The position numbers were made by a program, and so were the translations under genes. Positions 26,787-35,755 of a DNA stretch of 64,000 nt are shown piece after piece (position 1 is the stretch's first letter; every line of letters starts with the position of its first letter). The notes under the pieces are model-generated. The model saw only the letters and a list, made by a program, of their open reading frames with translations. It was not told the origin of the DNA and made no database searches. This stretch comes from Flavobacterium weaverense (GTDB lineage: Bacteria; Bacteroidota; Bacteroidia; Flavobacteriales; Flavobacteriaceae): contig NZ_REFH01000007.1 of NCBI RefSeq assembly GCF_003688495.1, forward strand, positions 186,001 through 250,000, given 5' to 3'.

Positions 26787-27446
26787 TTATATATTAAGGT
26801 ATTTGTCTAAGTATTCAGAACGCTCCTTTAAGTTGTTGATGTAATTGTCTTCTTGATGCTCAGAAATAATTTCGTAGTCGTATCTTCTAAAAGTTTGAAT
26901 GATTTCATTCATCGCTCCTAAACTTATTTTTAAAGTGACTTCAACACTTTTCACATCAGCGTCAGAAATAAATATGCCTAAAACTTTTCCATTGTTGCTT
27001 TCTACAATTTGAGTAATTTGGCTCATTGAGTAATCTAAAATCGGTTTTTTTACGATGATAATTGCGCCAGATTCTTTTAGAAAAGGTGTTTCATGAAAGT
27101 ATTTCATGATGTCTTCTATTTCATAATAACCAACATAAGAATTGTTTTCATCCAAAACAGGAACTAAGTTCGTATGATTTTTTGCAAAAACTTCTAAAAC
27201 ATCCAACCAAATAGTGTTTGTTCTAGCGTAAAAACCTTCTAGCGTAAAGCGATAATCAATAACTTTTTTATCACTATCAAATGTCTCAATATCTTCCGAT
27301 GCAATACTACCAATGTAAACTCCCTCTTCCACGATAGGAAAATGCGAAAAGTTTAAGTCGTCAAAAAACGTTTGCACATCAGATATGGTATCTTGACTGT
27401 CAAGCGCTTTATAATCATTAGTAATGTATTCTGTAATTTCTGTCAT
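26787..27446 (-). CDS. CBS-domain protein
   Basis: This 219-residue cytosolic protein has two N-terminal CBS motifs (about 1-55 and 70-130, with DLNFSHFPIVEEGVYIGSIA and HTNLVPVLDENNSYVGYYE), followed by an ACT-like half (GAIIIVKKPILDYSMSQITQ onward). CBS pairs bind adenine nucleotides, and this arrangement is seen in AcuB-like proteins. It sits between pdxJ (divergent) and nadK, a conserved arrangement in Bacteroidota that hints at a link with NAD(P) or nucleotide sensing; this is an inference. Confidence 0.85.
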   Translation of the reverse strand: MTEITEYITNDYKALDSQDTISDVQTFFDDLNFSHFPIVEEGVYIGSIASEDIETFDSDKKVIDYRFTLEGFYARTNTIWLDVLEVFAKNHTNLVPVLDENNSYVGYYEIEDIMKYFHETPFLKESGAIIIVKKPILDYSMSQITQIVESNNGKVLGIFISDADVKSVEVTLKISLGAMNEIIQTFRRYDYEIISEHQEDNYINNLKERSEYLDKYLNI

Positions 27447-27512
27447 AAATCATTCCTCAATATTTGATGCAAAATAATCAAAAATAAGCAAAAACTCCTA
27501 GGTTTTACTTTG

Positions 27513-27520
27513 TATTTTTG
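27513..27520 (+). promoter_or_regulatory. Candidate -7 element for pdxJ
   Basis: TATTTTTG fits TAnnTTTG, 40 bp before the pdxJ ATG. A CTCCTAG direct repeat brackets it (27495 and 27521 regions). No well-spaced TTG was found. Confidence 0.4.
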
Positions 27521-27560
27521 CTCCTAGTTAATAGTAGTATCAAAATAAAATTCAGTTTTC

Positions 27561-28274
27561 ATGACAAAGTTAAGTGTAAATATCAATAAAATAGCCACTT
27601 TGCGTAATGCTCGCGGTGGAAATGTTCCAGATTTATTAAAAGTAGCCACCGATATTCAGAAATTTGGAGCACAAGGAATAACAATTCACCCTCGTCCAGA
27701 TGAGCGTCATATTCGCTATCAAGATGCGCGTGATTTAAAACCTATTGTTTATACTGAGTTTAATATTGAAGGAAATCCGCAGCACAATTTCATAGATTTA
27801 GTTTTAGAATGCAAGCCAGAACAGGTGACATTAGTTCCTGATGCTATTGGCGCTATAACTTCATCTGCAGGTTGGGATACAGTGAAACATCAAGCTTATT
27901 TAACAGAGATGATTCAGGAATTTCAACGTCACGGAATTCGGACTTCTATTTTTGTAGATCCTATTCAAGAGATGATCGAAGGCGCAAAAAAAACAGGAAC
28001 GGATAGAATCGAATTGTACACAGAAGCTTTTGCACATCAATATGGTTTGGGTAACGAAAGAGGAATTGATCCCTACATCAAAGCGGCTGCTTTCGCAAAT
28101 GAGCTAAATCTAGGAATCAACGCCGGTCACGATTTAAGTTTAGAGAATATCCAATTTTTCAAACAGAATATCCCGGGATTATTAGAAGTTTCCATAGGTC
28201 ACGCGTTAATTTCCGAAGCTCTTTACTTAGGCTTAGAGAATGTTGTGAATATGTATTTGCATAAAATGAAATAG
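27561..28274 (+). CDS. pdxJ: Pyridoxine 5'-phosphate synthase
   Basis: PdxJ condenses 3-amino-2-oxopropyl phosphate with 1-deoxyxylulose 5-phosphate in vitamin B6 synthesis. The 237-residue TIM barrel shows KLSVNINKIATLRNARGG, GITIHPRPDERHIRYQDA, CKPEQVTLVPD and the C-terminal GINAGHDLSLENI and EVSIGHALISEAL phosphate-binding regions. The start ATG 27561 gives the conserved first strand. It is divergent from the CBS gene with 114 bp between. Confidence 0.96.
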   Translation: MTKLSVNINKIATLRNARGGNVPDLLKVATDIQKFGAQGITIHPRPDERHIRYQDARDLKPIVYTEFNIEGNPQHNFIDLVLECKPEQVTLVPDAIGAITSSAGWDTVKHQAYLTEMIQEFQRHGIRTSIFVDPIQEMIEGAKKTGTDRIELYTEAFAHQYGLGNERGIDPYIKAAAFANELNLGINAGHDLSLENIQFFKQNIPGLLEVSIGHALISEALYLGLENVVNMYLHKMK

Positions 28275-28364
28275 TAAAAAATAATAGTAAAAAATAATAG
28301 TAATAATTTTAGATATCAGTTTATATCTGCAATCTAAAATCATTAATCTACAATCTAAAATTAA

Positions 28365-29123
28365 ATGTTATATTCAAAAATAGAAGGTTCTGGACAACCA
28401 CTTTTAATTCTTCATGGGTTTTTAGGAATGTCTGACAACTGGAAATCACTTGCTACCCAATTTGCGAATAATTTTGAAGTGCACACTCTAGATTTACGCA
28501 ATCATGGTCGCAGCTTACAGTCGGAAGAGTTTAGCTATGAAATTATGGCTCAAGATATATTCGAATATTGTCAAGTACATGATCTTGCAAACATCAACAT
28601 AATCGGGCATTCAATGGGTGGAAAAGTTGCCATGCTTTTAGCAACAAGACATCCTGACTTAGTTAGTAAGTTAATTGTTGCTGATATTGGTCCAAAGTTT
28701 TATCCGCAACATCATCAGGAAATTTTGGCAGGATTGAATGCAGTTGATTTCTCGGTCAAACCAAGTCGCTCAGATGTGGAAGAGATTATGAAAAATTTTA
28801 TTCCCGATTTTGGAACGCGTCAGTTCTTGATGAAAAATTTATATTGGGTAGAGCCGGGTCAATTAGCTTTCCGATTTAATTTGGCCGTTTTCAATCATAA
28901 AATGGATGAAATAGGAGTTGCACTTCCAGAAGAACTAGTTTTTACTAAACCAACTTTGTTTATTCGCGGCGGAAATTCTAAATATATATTAGACCGTGAT
29001 TTCGAAAATATTAAAAAGCATTTTCCTGATTCAAGTGTAGAAACTATTCCGAATGTTGGACATTGGCTTCATGCAGAAAATCCAGCTGAGTTCTATCAAC
29101 AAGTAACTGCTTTTTTAGAATAG
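28365..29123 (+). CDS. Alpha/beta hydrolase
   Basis: This 252-residue cytosolic protein has the oxyanion strand LLILHGFLGMSDNWK, the nucleophile elbow IGHSMGGKVA (Ser in GHSMG), and the late acid and base in a segment ending NVGHWLHAENPAEF, where the His is catalytic. It resembles YbfF/ABHD11-type esterases, which prefer short acyl or acyl-CoA esters; the substrate cannot be fixed from sequence. The leader contains AATCTAAAAT-type repeats directly before the ATG. Confidence 0.9.
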   Translation: MLYSKIEGSGQPLLILHGFLGMSDNWKSLATQFANNFEVHTLDLRNHGRSLQSEEFSYEIMAQDIFEYCQVHDLANINIIGHSMGGKVAMLLATRHPDLVSKLIVADIGPKFYPQHHQEILAGLNAVDFSVKPSRSDVEEIMKNFIPDFGTRQFLMKNLYWVEPGQLAFRFNLAVFNHKMDEIGVALPEELVFTKPTLFIRGGNSKYILDRDFENIKKHFPDSSVETIPNVGHWLHAENPAEFYQQVTAFLE

Positions 29124-29174
29124 TAAAAGCTATTTTATTATTACTACATTTATTAAAATTTAAAATATATCAAA

Positions 29175-29519
29175 ATGAATTTACTTATTAAAATAATAGT
29201 AACTGCAGCTTTAGTGTTGCTTATTTCAAACTTTATGCCTGGCGTTCATGTGGCTGGATTCTCAACAGCACTAATTGTGGCAATTGTTTTGGGATTGCTT
29301 AATATTTTTATTAAACCAATTTTAGTGATTTTCACTTTACCAGTTACCATTCTAACTTTAGGATTGTTTTTACTAGTGATTAATGCACTGATTATAATAT
29401 TGTGCAGCAACATTGTTGGTGGATTTAGTGTCGATACTTTCTTGACAGCATTATTGTTCAGTATTGTATTATCGGTATTGCAATCTGTAATGAATGCAGT
29501 GTTAGGTGAAGGGAAATAA
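29175..29519 (+). CDS. Phage-holin-IV-like (YvlD-like) membrane protein
   Basis: This 114-residue protein has four closely packed hydrophobic helices. ALIVAIVLGLLNIFIKPILV and TLPVTILTLGLFLLVINAL are characteristic of the family once named mycobacteriophage holin IV, now mostly found as chromosomal membrane proteins without phage context. No lysis genes are nearby, so a phage role is unlikely. A terminator follows. Confidence 0.85.
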   Translation: MNLLIKIIVTAALVLLISNFMPGVHVAGFSTALIVAIVLGLLNIFIKPILVIFTLPVTILTLGLFLLVINALIIILCSNIVGGFSVDTFLTALLFSIVLSVLQSVMNAVLGEGK

Positions 29520-29544
29520 ATAACATGCTTACTATAATTTATAA

Positions 29545-29580
29545 AATGCTTGAAATCTTATAGAGTTCAGGCATTTTTTT
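29545..29580 (+). terminator. Terminator after the holin-like gene
   Basis: AATGCTTGAA pairs with TTCAGGCATT (one wobble) across a loop of about 10 bases, followed by a run of T. Confidence 0.75.
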
Positions 29581-29822
29581 TGTGCAAAATTTTAAATAAC
29601 ATGATTTAGGATTTAGGAATTCAGTGCTTAAAAAGTACATTACGGTTTGTATCAAATTTATTGCAAAAATAATTTGAAGTCGTATGATTGTATGCAGGTA
29701 AATAGATTTGAGAATAGGTTTAATTTGTGGTAAAAGTTGTAATGATTTTAACTCTAGCTTCATTAAAGTATATATAAAATAGTGAAAGTGCATTTAAAAT
29801 CAGTAAATTTATGGTTAAATGT

Positions 29823-29843
29823 AATTTGGTTTTAAACCAAATT
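29823..29843. promoter_or_regulatory. 21-bp palindrome ahead of the copper locus (candidate operator)
   Basis: Two perfect 10-bp arms, AATTTGGTTT and AAACCAAATT, flank a single central T. It ends 29 bp before the DUF3347 start, in a 353-bp gene-free stretch. The symmetric form and position suggest a binding site for a dimeric regulator, plausibly acting on the DUF3347-AraC genes. No identical copy was seen before copA. Confidence 0.5.
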
Positions 29844-29872
29844 AAAAAATTAATCTCAAAATCAATAAAGTA

Positions 29873-30454
29873 ATGACCACAATAAAAAGCACAATGATAG
29901 CAATGATCGCATTGTTTTCAATTTCTAATGCAAATGCAACAATTACAAATCCTCAATCAGTAAATTTAAGTATTGATAAACAAATTGTTTTGTCAACTGA
30001 TGCGTTCGAAAGCAATAAAATAGATAGCAAACTAAATGCTGTTTTTGAAAATTACTTTCTACTAAAAGATGAATTAGTAAAAACGGATGGTGTAACGGCT
30101 TCTGCCAAAGCAAAACTATTGTCTACTTCTTTGAGTGCGGTAAAAATGGGTGAACTTTCAAAAGACGTACATAAAGTATGGATGAAAGTGATGAAAAATG
30201 TAATGGCAGACGCTAAAGGAATCTCAGCTACAAAAGACGTAAAAGCGCAAAGAGTACTTTTTGTCTCTTTATCTAAAAAGATGTATGATTTAGTAAAAGT
30301 AGCTAAGTTTCAAACTCCAGTTTATTATCAATACTGTCCAATGGCAAATAATGGAAAAGGTGCTAACTGGTTAAGTAAAGAAAATGCAGTTAAAAATCCT
30401 TATTATGGTTCTAAAATGATGACTTGTGGTGAAGTAGTGGAAACTATTAAATAA
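29873..30454 (+). CDS. DUF3347 family periplasmic protein
   Basis: This 193-residue protein has a signal peptide ending near SNANA. The mature domain (VFENYFLLKDELVKTDG; QRVLFVSLSKKMYDLVK; YYQYCPMANNGKGANWLSK) matches DUF3347, which also occurs at the C terminus of CusB-type copper efflux adaptors. Cys and Met residues in YCPMANN and SKMMTCGEV are candidate copper ligands. It is 2 bp ahead of the HMA-AraC gene, so they are co-transcribed, and it probably binds copper in the periplasm (inference). Confidence 0.87.
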   Translation: MTTIKSTMIAMIALFSISNANATITNPQSVNLSIDKQIVLSTDAFESNKIDSKLNAVFENYFLLKDELVKTDGVTASAKAKLLSTSLSAVKMGELSKDVHKVWMKVMKNVMADAKGISATKDVKAQRVLFVSLSKKMYDLVKVAKFQTPVYYQYCPMANNGKGANWLSKENAVKNPYYGSKMMTCGEVVETIK

Positions 30455-30456
30455 CA

Positions 30457-31017
30457 ATGAATCTTCATATAAAAAACATGGTTTGTAACCGATGTATAAT
30501 GGCAGTGGAGTCTGAACTGATAAAGTTTGGACTCCAACCCATTTCGGTTGAACTAGGGATTGTTGAAATTTCTGAAAATTTAAATAAAGAACAAGAACAA
30601 AACCTCAATTCAAAATTAGTTGCTTTGGGTTTTGAAATTATCGATGATAAAAAAAGTCGGGTTGTAGAAAAAGTAAAAAATTTGATTACTGATTTAGTTT
30701 ACTTTAAAGACAATGAGTTCAAAACAAATTTGTCTGATTATATAGTTTCAACTATTGGCCAAGATTACAGTTACATCAGCAATTTGTTTTCGCAACAAGA
30801 AAATGCAACAATTGAACAATATTACATTCTCCAAAAAATAGAAAGAGTTAAGGAATTGATTATTTACGATGAATTGACTTTAAATGAAATTGCACACCAA
30901 CTTCATTACAGCAGCCCCTCTCATTTAAGTAAGCAGTTTAAAAAAAGTACTGGCCTAACTCCAACAGCCTTTAAAAATTCCAAGCAGCAAAAAAGACAAT
31001 CGATTGAAAATCTATAA
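30457..31017 (+). CDS. AraC-type regulator with an N-terminal HMA-like metal domain
   Basis: This 186-residue protein has a fold resembling a heavy-metal-associated domain at about 1-65, with C10-N-R-C13 in NMVCNRCIMAVE. A linker (LITDLVYFKDNEF) and an AraC helix-turn-helix domain (about 105-180) follow: LTLNEIAHQLHYSSPSHLSKQF and STGLTPTAFKNS. Only the DNA-binding half of AraC is present, without a sugar-binding cupin. The CxxC pair sits where HMA domains bind Cu(I), so the protein likely senses copper and regulates the flanking genes. The CopA ATPase starts 86 bp downstream. Confidence 0.85.
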   Translation: MNLHIKNMVCNRCIMAVESELIKFGLQPISVELGIVEISENLNKEQEQNLNSKLVALGFEIIDDKKSRVVEKVKNLITDLVYFKDNEFKTNLSDYIVSTIGQDYSYISNLFSQQENATIEQYYILQKIERVKELIIYDELTLNEIAHQLHYSSPSHLSKQFKKSTGLTPTAFKNSKQQKRQSIENL

Positions 31018-31069
31018 ATGATGCATAACTGCACCAAAATTGTATAAGTTTTTATATCATTGTTAATAG

Positions 31070-31077
31070 TAATTTTG
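31070..31077 (+). promoter_or_regulatory. Candidate -7 element for copA
   Basis: TAATTTTG fits TAnnTTTG, 26 bp before the copA ATG. No TTG is seen at the ideal distance, so activation by a regulator is possible. Confidence 0.45.
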
Positions 31078-31102
31078 CTCCCAACATTAAATTCTACACA
31101 TA

Positions 31103-33592
31103 ATGACCTATAAATATACGATTACAGGAATGTTTTGCGATGGTTGCCGAACCAAAGTTGAGAAAACATTAAATGCAATGGAAGGAGTAGAAGCAACGGT
31201 TACTTTAGATCCGCCAATTGCTACTATTAGCATGCAGAAGCCGATTCAAACTACTGATTTTCAAGAAGTACTTACCGCCGCTGGAAAATATTCCATAAAG
31301 GTTTTTAATCCAAACGATTTAAAATTACCAGTAGAAGAAGTAGCTGTTGAGCTTCCAAAAAACGCAGCTGGGAAATATTACTGTCCTATGTTTTGTGAAG
31401 GTGAAAAAGTCTATGATGATGCGGGTGACTGTCCGGTGTGCGGAATGGATTTAGTAAAAGCACCAGACTTAGATTCGGCAAAATTACTTTTTACGTGTCC
31501 CATGCATCCAGAAATAGTTGAGGATCATCCTGGTGCTTGTCCTATTTGCGGGATGGATTTAGTTCCTATGGAACCGAAAGATAGCGAAGAAAACAAAGCG
31601 TACAATGAGCTTTGGTCTAAAATGAAGATTGCGTTATTGTTTACAATTCCCATTTTTATCATTTCTATGTCAGATATGATTCCTAACAATCCACTTACTA
31701 AAATATTAGATACGCAAACATGGAATTGGGTGCAATTGGTTTTATCTCTTCCAGTTGTTTTCTATGCGTGTTGGATGTTTTTTGTAAGAGCATGGAAATC
31801 TATTCTAACTTGGAATTTAAATATGTTTACGCTAATCGGGATTGGATCTGGTGTGGCTTTTCTTTTTAGCTTAGTGGGGTTATTTTTTCCAGATATTTTC
31901 CCAGACGAATTTAAAACCCATCACGGTACGGTACATCTTTACTTTGAAGCAACAACGGTTATTTTAACTTTAGTTTTATTAGGACAGTTATTAGAAGCTA
32001 AAGCGCACAGCAGAACTAGTGGCGCTATTAAAGAACTTTTAAAATTAGCACCAACACAAGCTACAATCGTAAATGATGGAGTAGACAAAGTGATTTCAAT
32101 TCATGACATCAAAAAAGGTGATTTACTACGTGTGAAACCTGGTGATAAAATTCCAGTTGATGGAAAAATTACCACTGGAGAAAGCACCATTGATGAGTCA
32201 ATGATTTCTGGGGAACCCATTCCAGTGGATAAAAAAATAAATGATGATGTTATAGCGGGAACTATAAATGGAAATAAATCGTTTGTGATGGTTGCGGAGA
32301 AAGTGGGTTCAGAGACCATGCTTTCGCAGATTGTACAAATGGTAAATTCTGCCAGTCGTTCTAGAGCACCTATTCAAAAAGTCGCCGATAAAATTGCGAA
32401 GTACTTTGTTCCAATCGTTGTTCTCGCATCGATAGTAACTTTTATTGTTTGGGCAAATTTTGGTCCTGAACCCGCTTTGGTTTATGGATTTATTAATGCG
32501 ATTGCAGTTTTAATAATTGCATGTCCATGTGCTTTAGGTCTTGCAACGCCTATGTCGGTTATGGTAGGTGTTGGAAAAGGAGCACATTCTGGAGTTTTGA
32601 TAAAAAATGCTGAAGCCTTAGAAAACATGAACAAAGTTAATGTCGTGATCATTGATAAAACAGGAACAATCACCGAAGGAAAGCCATCGGTTGAAAAGGT
32701 GTTTTCAACACAAAATAATGAGGCTGAATTGCTGCGAAATTGTGCTTCGTTGAATCAATATAGCGAACATCCTTTGGCGCAAGCCGTAGTGAAGTTTGCC
32801 AAATTAAAAGAAATCCCATTAATCGAAGTCAATGATTTTGAAGCGATTTCTGGAAAAGGGGTTATAGGAACTGTTAGTAATGATAAAGTAGCTTTTGGAA
32901 ATAAAAGCTTGATGGAGCAAGTAGGTGCAACCGTAACTACTGAACTAGAAAATAAAATTATTGCCGAACAAAAACTTGGAAAAACAGTTTCTTACATTGC
33001 AATTAATAGCGTAGCGCTAGGTTTTATCGCAATTACAGATGCTATTAAACCAACCAGCGTAGCAGCGATTGAAGAATTGATGCGACAAGGGGTTGAGGTA
33101 ATTATGCTTACGGGTGATAATGAAAATACTGCAAAAGCAGTAGCACAAGAATTGAATTTAAGTTCTTTTAAAGCGGGTTGTTTGCCAGAAGATAAATTAA
33201 ATGAAATTAAACGCTTGCAAGCTGAAGGGAAAATCGTGGCTATGGCAGGAGACGGAATCAATGATGCTCCAGCTTTGGCGCAAGCCGATATTGGAATTGC
33301 CATGGGAACTGGAACAGATGTAGCGATCGAAAGTGCTAAAATAACTTTGGTAAAAGGAGATTTACAAGGAATTGTAAAAGCGAAGAATCTCAGTCATGCG
33401 GTGATGAAAAACATTAATCAGAACTTATTTTTTGCATTCTTTTATAATGTACTTGGTATTCCAATTGCGGCTGGAATTTTATATCCATTCTTTGGAATTT
33501 TGCTTTCGCCGATGATTGCTGCCTTGGCAATGAGTTTTAGCTCGGTGTCAGTAATAGCAAATGCATTGCGATTGCGTAATGTGAAGTTGTAA
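31103..33592 (+). CDS. copA: Copper-translocating P1B-type ATPase
   Basis: This 829-residue inner membrane pump exports Cu(I). Order of parts: an HMA domain with C12xxC15 in GMFCDGCRTKVEK; two heavy-metal-binding segments, KYYCPMFCEGEKVYDDAGDC..CGMDL and FTCPMHPEIVEDHPG..CGMDL, near residues 92-155; membrane helices; the actuator loop with MISGEPIPVDK; the transport motif C474-P475-C476 in IIACPCALGLATP; the phosphorylation site D518 in IDKTGTITEGKP; the HP locus in YSEHPLAQ; and MAGDGINDAPALAQ. It has two tandem YHS/CGMDL-type segments plus HMA, which is typical of Bacteroidota. It follows the HMA-AraC gene and is presumably induced by copper. Confidence 0.95.
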   Translation: MTYKYTITGMFCDGCRTKVEKTLNAMEGVEATVTLDPPIATISMQKPIQTTDFQEVLTAAGKYSIKVFNPNDLKLPVEEVAVELPKNAAGKYYCPMFCEGEKVYDDAGDCPVCGMDLVKAPDLDSAKLLFTCPMHPEIVEDHPGACPICGMDLVPMEPKDSEENKAYNELWSKMKIALLFTIPIFIISMSDMIPNNPLTKILDTQTWNWVQLVLSLPVVFYACWMFFVRAWKSILTWNLNMFTLIGIGSGVAFLFSLVGLFFPDIFPDEFKTHHGTVHLYFEATTVILTLVLLGQLLEAKAHSRTSGAIKELLKLAPTQATIVNDGVDKVISIHDIKKGDLLRVKPGDKIPVDGKITTGESTIDESMISGEPIPVDKKINDDVIAGTINGNKSFVMVAEKVGSETMLSQIVQMVNSASRSRAPIQKVADKIAKYFVPIVVLASIVTFIVWANFGPEPALVYGFINAIAVLIIACPCALGLATPMSVMVGVGKGAHSGVLIKNAEALENMNKVNVVIIDKTGTITEGKPSVEKVFSTQNNEAELLRNCASLNQYSEHPLAQAVVKFAKLKEIPLIEVNDFEAISGKGVIGTVSNDKVAFGNKSLMEQVGATVTTELENKIIAEQKLGKTVSYIAINSVALGFIAITDAIKPTSVAAIEELMRQGVEVIMLTGDNENTAKAVAQELNLSSFKAGCLPEDKLNEIKRLQAEGKIVAMAGDGINDAPALAQADIGIAMGTGTDVAIESAKITLVKGDLQGIVKAKNLSHAVMKNINQNLFFAFFYNVLGIPIAAGILYPFFGILLSPMIAALAMSFSSVSVIANALRLRNVKL

Positions 33593-33639
33593 GGTTATTT
33601 CAAGTGTTTATTATGTCAAATTTTTAAAAATTTACTGCT

Positions 33640-33780
33640 ATGAATGATAATGTAAATGTAGGAATACCAGCAGAAGCTTACTCTTTTTTTGGATTGCCTT
33701 TATTTTGGTGGGTTTCAATATTGATTTTTGCTGGTATCATTTTAGCGGCAGCTCACTTATATAGAAAAAGACGAAAATAA
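33640..33780 (+). CDS. 46-residue single-pass membrane peptide behind copA
   Basis: A short frame, ATG 33640 to TAA 33780, encodes MNDNVNVGIPAEAYSFFGLP, then a hydrophobic helix (LFWWVSILIFAGIILAAAHLY) and the basic tail RKRRK. The layout, with a soluble N terminus, one membrane helix and a positive C terminus, is that of a real small membrane protein with a cytoplasmic tail. It lies 47 bp after copA on the same strand. No known family was recognised. A small partner of the ATPase is possible by position only. Confidence 0.55.
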   Translation: MNDNVNVGIPAEAYSFFGLPLFWWVSILIFAGIILAAAHLYRKRRK

Positions 33781-33963
33781 AATGCTTTTTTGCGTTCTTA
33801 TTTAATTCGTTTTTTCTATCATTTCATTTTTAAATGTTTTCGAATTGAATTTATGTTAAAATATAAATTCAATTCTGCTTTACGCTAATAGCTAGTTATG
33901 AATTGATTGTAAATTTGAAATAAAAAAAAGACGATTTCGTATCTCTAGTTTCAGTGTTTGACT

Positions 33964-33993
33964 TTGCGCATGTCAAAAATAGTGCTACTTTTG
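33964..33993 (+). promoter_or_regulatory. Promoter for tRNA-Glu
   Basis: TTG at 33964-33966, a 19-bp spacer and TACTTTTG at 33986-33993, 19 bp before the tRNA, fit the Bacteroidota promoter pattern closely. Confidence 0.8.
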
Positions 33994-34012
33994 CACTTGA
34001 AATTAGAAGTAA

Positions 34013-34084
34013 GGCCCGTTCGTCTATCGGTTAGGACGCATGGTTTTCATCCATGTAAGAGCGGTTCGATTCCGCTACGGGCTA
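34013..34084 (+). tRNA. tRNA-Glu (UUC)
   Basis: A full cloverleaf can be drawn: acceptor GGCCCGT with ACGGGCT (one G-U), D arm around TCTATCGGTTAGGA, anticodon loop TTTTCAT with anticodon TTC, and T arm AGCGG-TTCGATT-CCGCT. The discriminator is A. CCA is not encoded. Confidence 0.95.
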
Positions 34085-34112
34085 CTAAATTAATTTTTAT
34101 TTTCTTTAAAAA

Positions 34113-34148
34113 AAGCCTCAAAATAATTTTATTTTGAGGCTTTTTTTA
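34113..34148. terminator. Bidirectional terminator between tRNA-Glu and nhaA
   Basis: AAGCCTCAAAATA / TATTTTGAGGCTT is a 13-bp stem with A-run on one side and T-run on the other, so it can serve both the tRNA (plus) and nhaA (minus). Confidence 0.9.
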
Positions 34149-34181
34149 TGTGTTCCGGTTTTACTACATTTAAATGCGCTT

Positions 34182-35345
34182 TTAAAGTTCCGATAGTTTT
34201 CTAGACTTACTTTTAGGCTTTAATGTAAATTTTAAAAATACAAAACCTAACAATCCTGCAGTGATGGAAGCAAGTATGATAGCAATTTTAGAACTATTTA
34301 TTAAGGCGACATCATCATAGGCAAGAATAGTAATGAAAATAGACATCGTGAATCCAATTCCACCTAAAAATCCAACACCAACAATATTTTTCCATTGCAA
34401 TCCTTTTGGTAATTTGCACAATCCGATTAAAGCTCCAGTAAAAGCGAAAGCTACAATTCCTATAGGTTTTCCTAAAATTAACCCTGCCATAATACCAATA
34501 CTGTTTGACTCACCTAATCCATTTTGCCAATCAGCGCCAATAGCGATGCTGGTATTAGCAATTGCAAAAAGAGGTAGAATTATAAAGGCAACCGGTTTGT
34601 GTAGAAAATGTTGCAAAACATAAGATGTTGATTTTTTATCACCATTGCCAAACGGAATTGCAAACGCTAGTAAAACTCCAGTTATGGTAGCGTGAACTCC
34701 AGAGTTATACATAAAATACCACATTACAACTCCTCCTAAAAGATATGGTATTAAGTTTTTAACTTTCAGTCGGTTGAGTATTAATAATACTGCAAATACT
34801 GCTAGAGATAATAATAAGTTTGCCCAAATAATAGTTTTTGTATAAAATATTGCAATAACGATAATAGCAATTAAGTCGTCGATTACGGCTAATGCAGTTA
34901 AGAATATTTTTAATGATAGCGGAACTCTGTTGCCTAACAAAGATAGAATTCCAATGGCAAATGCAATATCGGTGGCCATTGGGATTCCTGCTCCAGCTTG
35001 TGTAGCAGTACCAAAGTTGAACAAAAGAAAAATACATGCTGGAATGATAAAACCGCCCATAGCTCCAATAAGAGGAAAAGAAGCGTTTTTAATATCAGAG
35101 AGTTCTCCTTTGTAAATTTCGCGTTCTAATTCTAATCCAATTAGCAAAAAGAACACCGCCATTAACGCATCATTTATCCAATGCGTAATGCTGTGACCGC
35201 CCATGTCAAATTCCCAAAAGGCAATATAACTGGATTGAATAGGAGAGTTTGCCAAGGCAAGAGAAATAATAGTTACAAAAAGTAAAATAAGACCTCCTGC
35301 TTTTTCGCTTTCGTAAAATTCTTTAAATAGAGCAGTAATCTTCAT
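34182..35345 (-). CDS. nhaA: Na+/H+ antiporter NhaA
   Basis: NhaA exchanges Na+ for H+ across the inner membrane. The 387-residue protein has about 12 helices. GIPMATDIAFAIGILSLLG and LAVIDDLIAIIVIAIFYT carry the conserved acidic residues, the Asp pair in VIDDLIAI being the ion site. LIGLELEREIYKGELSD is the usual loop. The frame is open 16 codons further upstream, but ATG 35345 gives the family's N terminus (MKITALFKEFYESEKAGG). Confidence 0.95.
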   Translation of the reverse strand: MKITALFKEFYESEKAGGLILLFVTIISLALANSPIQSSYIAFWEFDMGGHSITHWINDALMAVFFLLIGLELEREIYKGELSDIKNASFPLIGAMGGFIIPACIFLLFNFGTATQAGAGIPMATDIAFAIGILSLLGNRVPLSLKIFLTALAVIDDLIAIIVIAIFYTKTIIWANLLLSLAVFAVLLILNRLKVKNLIPYLLGGVVMWYFMYNSGVHATITGVLLAFAIPFGNGDKKSTSYVLQHFLHKPVAFIILPLFAIANTSIAIGADWQNGLGESNSIGIMAGLILGKPIGIVAFAFTGALIGLCKLPKGLQWKNIVGVGFLGGIGFTMSIFITILAYDDVALINSSKIAIILASITAGLLGFVFLKFTLKPKSKSRKLSEL

Positions 35346-35755
35346 GGATTTGTTTTTATGGAATCTTTGAAATTCTAAATCCAAGCAAAACAAGCGCTAG
35401 ACCTTAAATCATACAGATAGAAACCTTTGATTTTCCGCTTTTTCTACGGTTTTACCAAATATACCTTTTTAATAATTTAAATAAATCTTGTTTTGTGTCT
35501 GTTTTATAGTTGAGCAATTTATCATGAAGCCTGATATTAAATTTCATTACAGAATTGAAAGTTTGGTGAGATCTGCTTAATATAATTTAGAAAATAGAGG
35601 AAACATAACTAAAACGACTTCTGTTTATTAAAAATTGTCAATTTTAAGGGAGTTGATTACTGAATAAAAAAAATGATTTCTTTACTGCTAATTTTAATGT
35701 ATGATGAAATATTGACCATTAGTTCCTTGAGAACTTTAACGAATTTTTTTTAAAT
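35346..35755. other. Gene-free stretch upstream of nhaA
   Basis: AT-rich sequence without a convincing gene, RNA or repeat. It begins the gene-poor region that extends to 38.1 kb. Confidence 0.5.

Noticed and set aside
29175..29519. Holin-like protein as evidence of a prophage
   Set aside because: No lysin, capsid, integrase or other phage gene is nearby; this family is mostly chromosomal.
29539..29793. 84-codon minus-strand frame after the holin-like gene
   Set aside because: It overlaps the terminator at 29545-29580 and has no signal peptide or domain.
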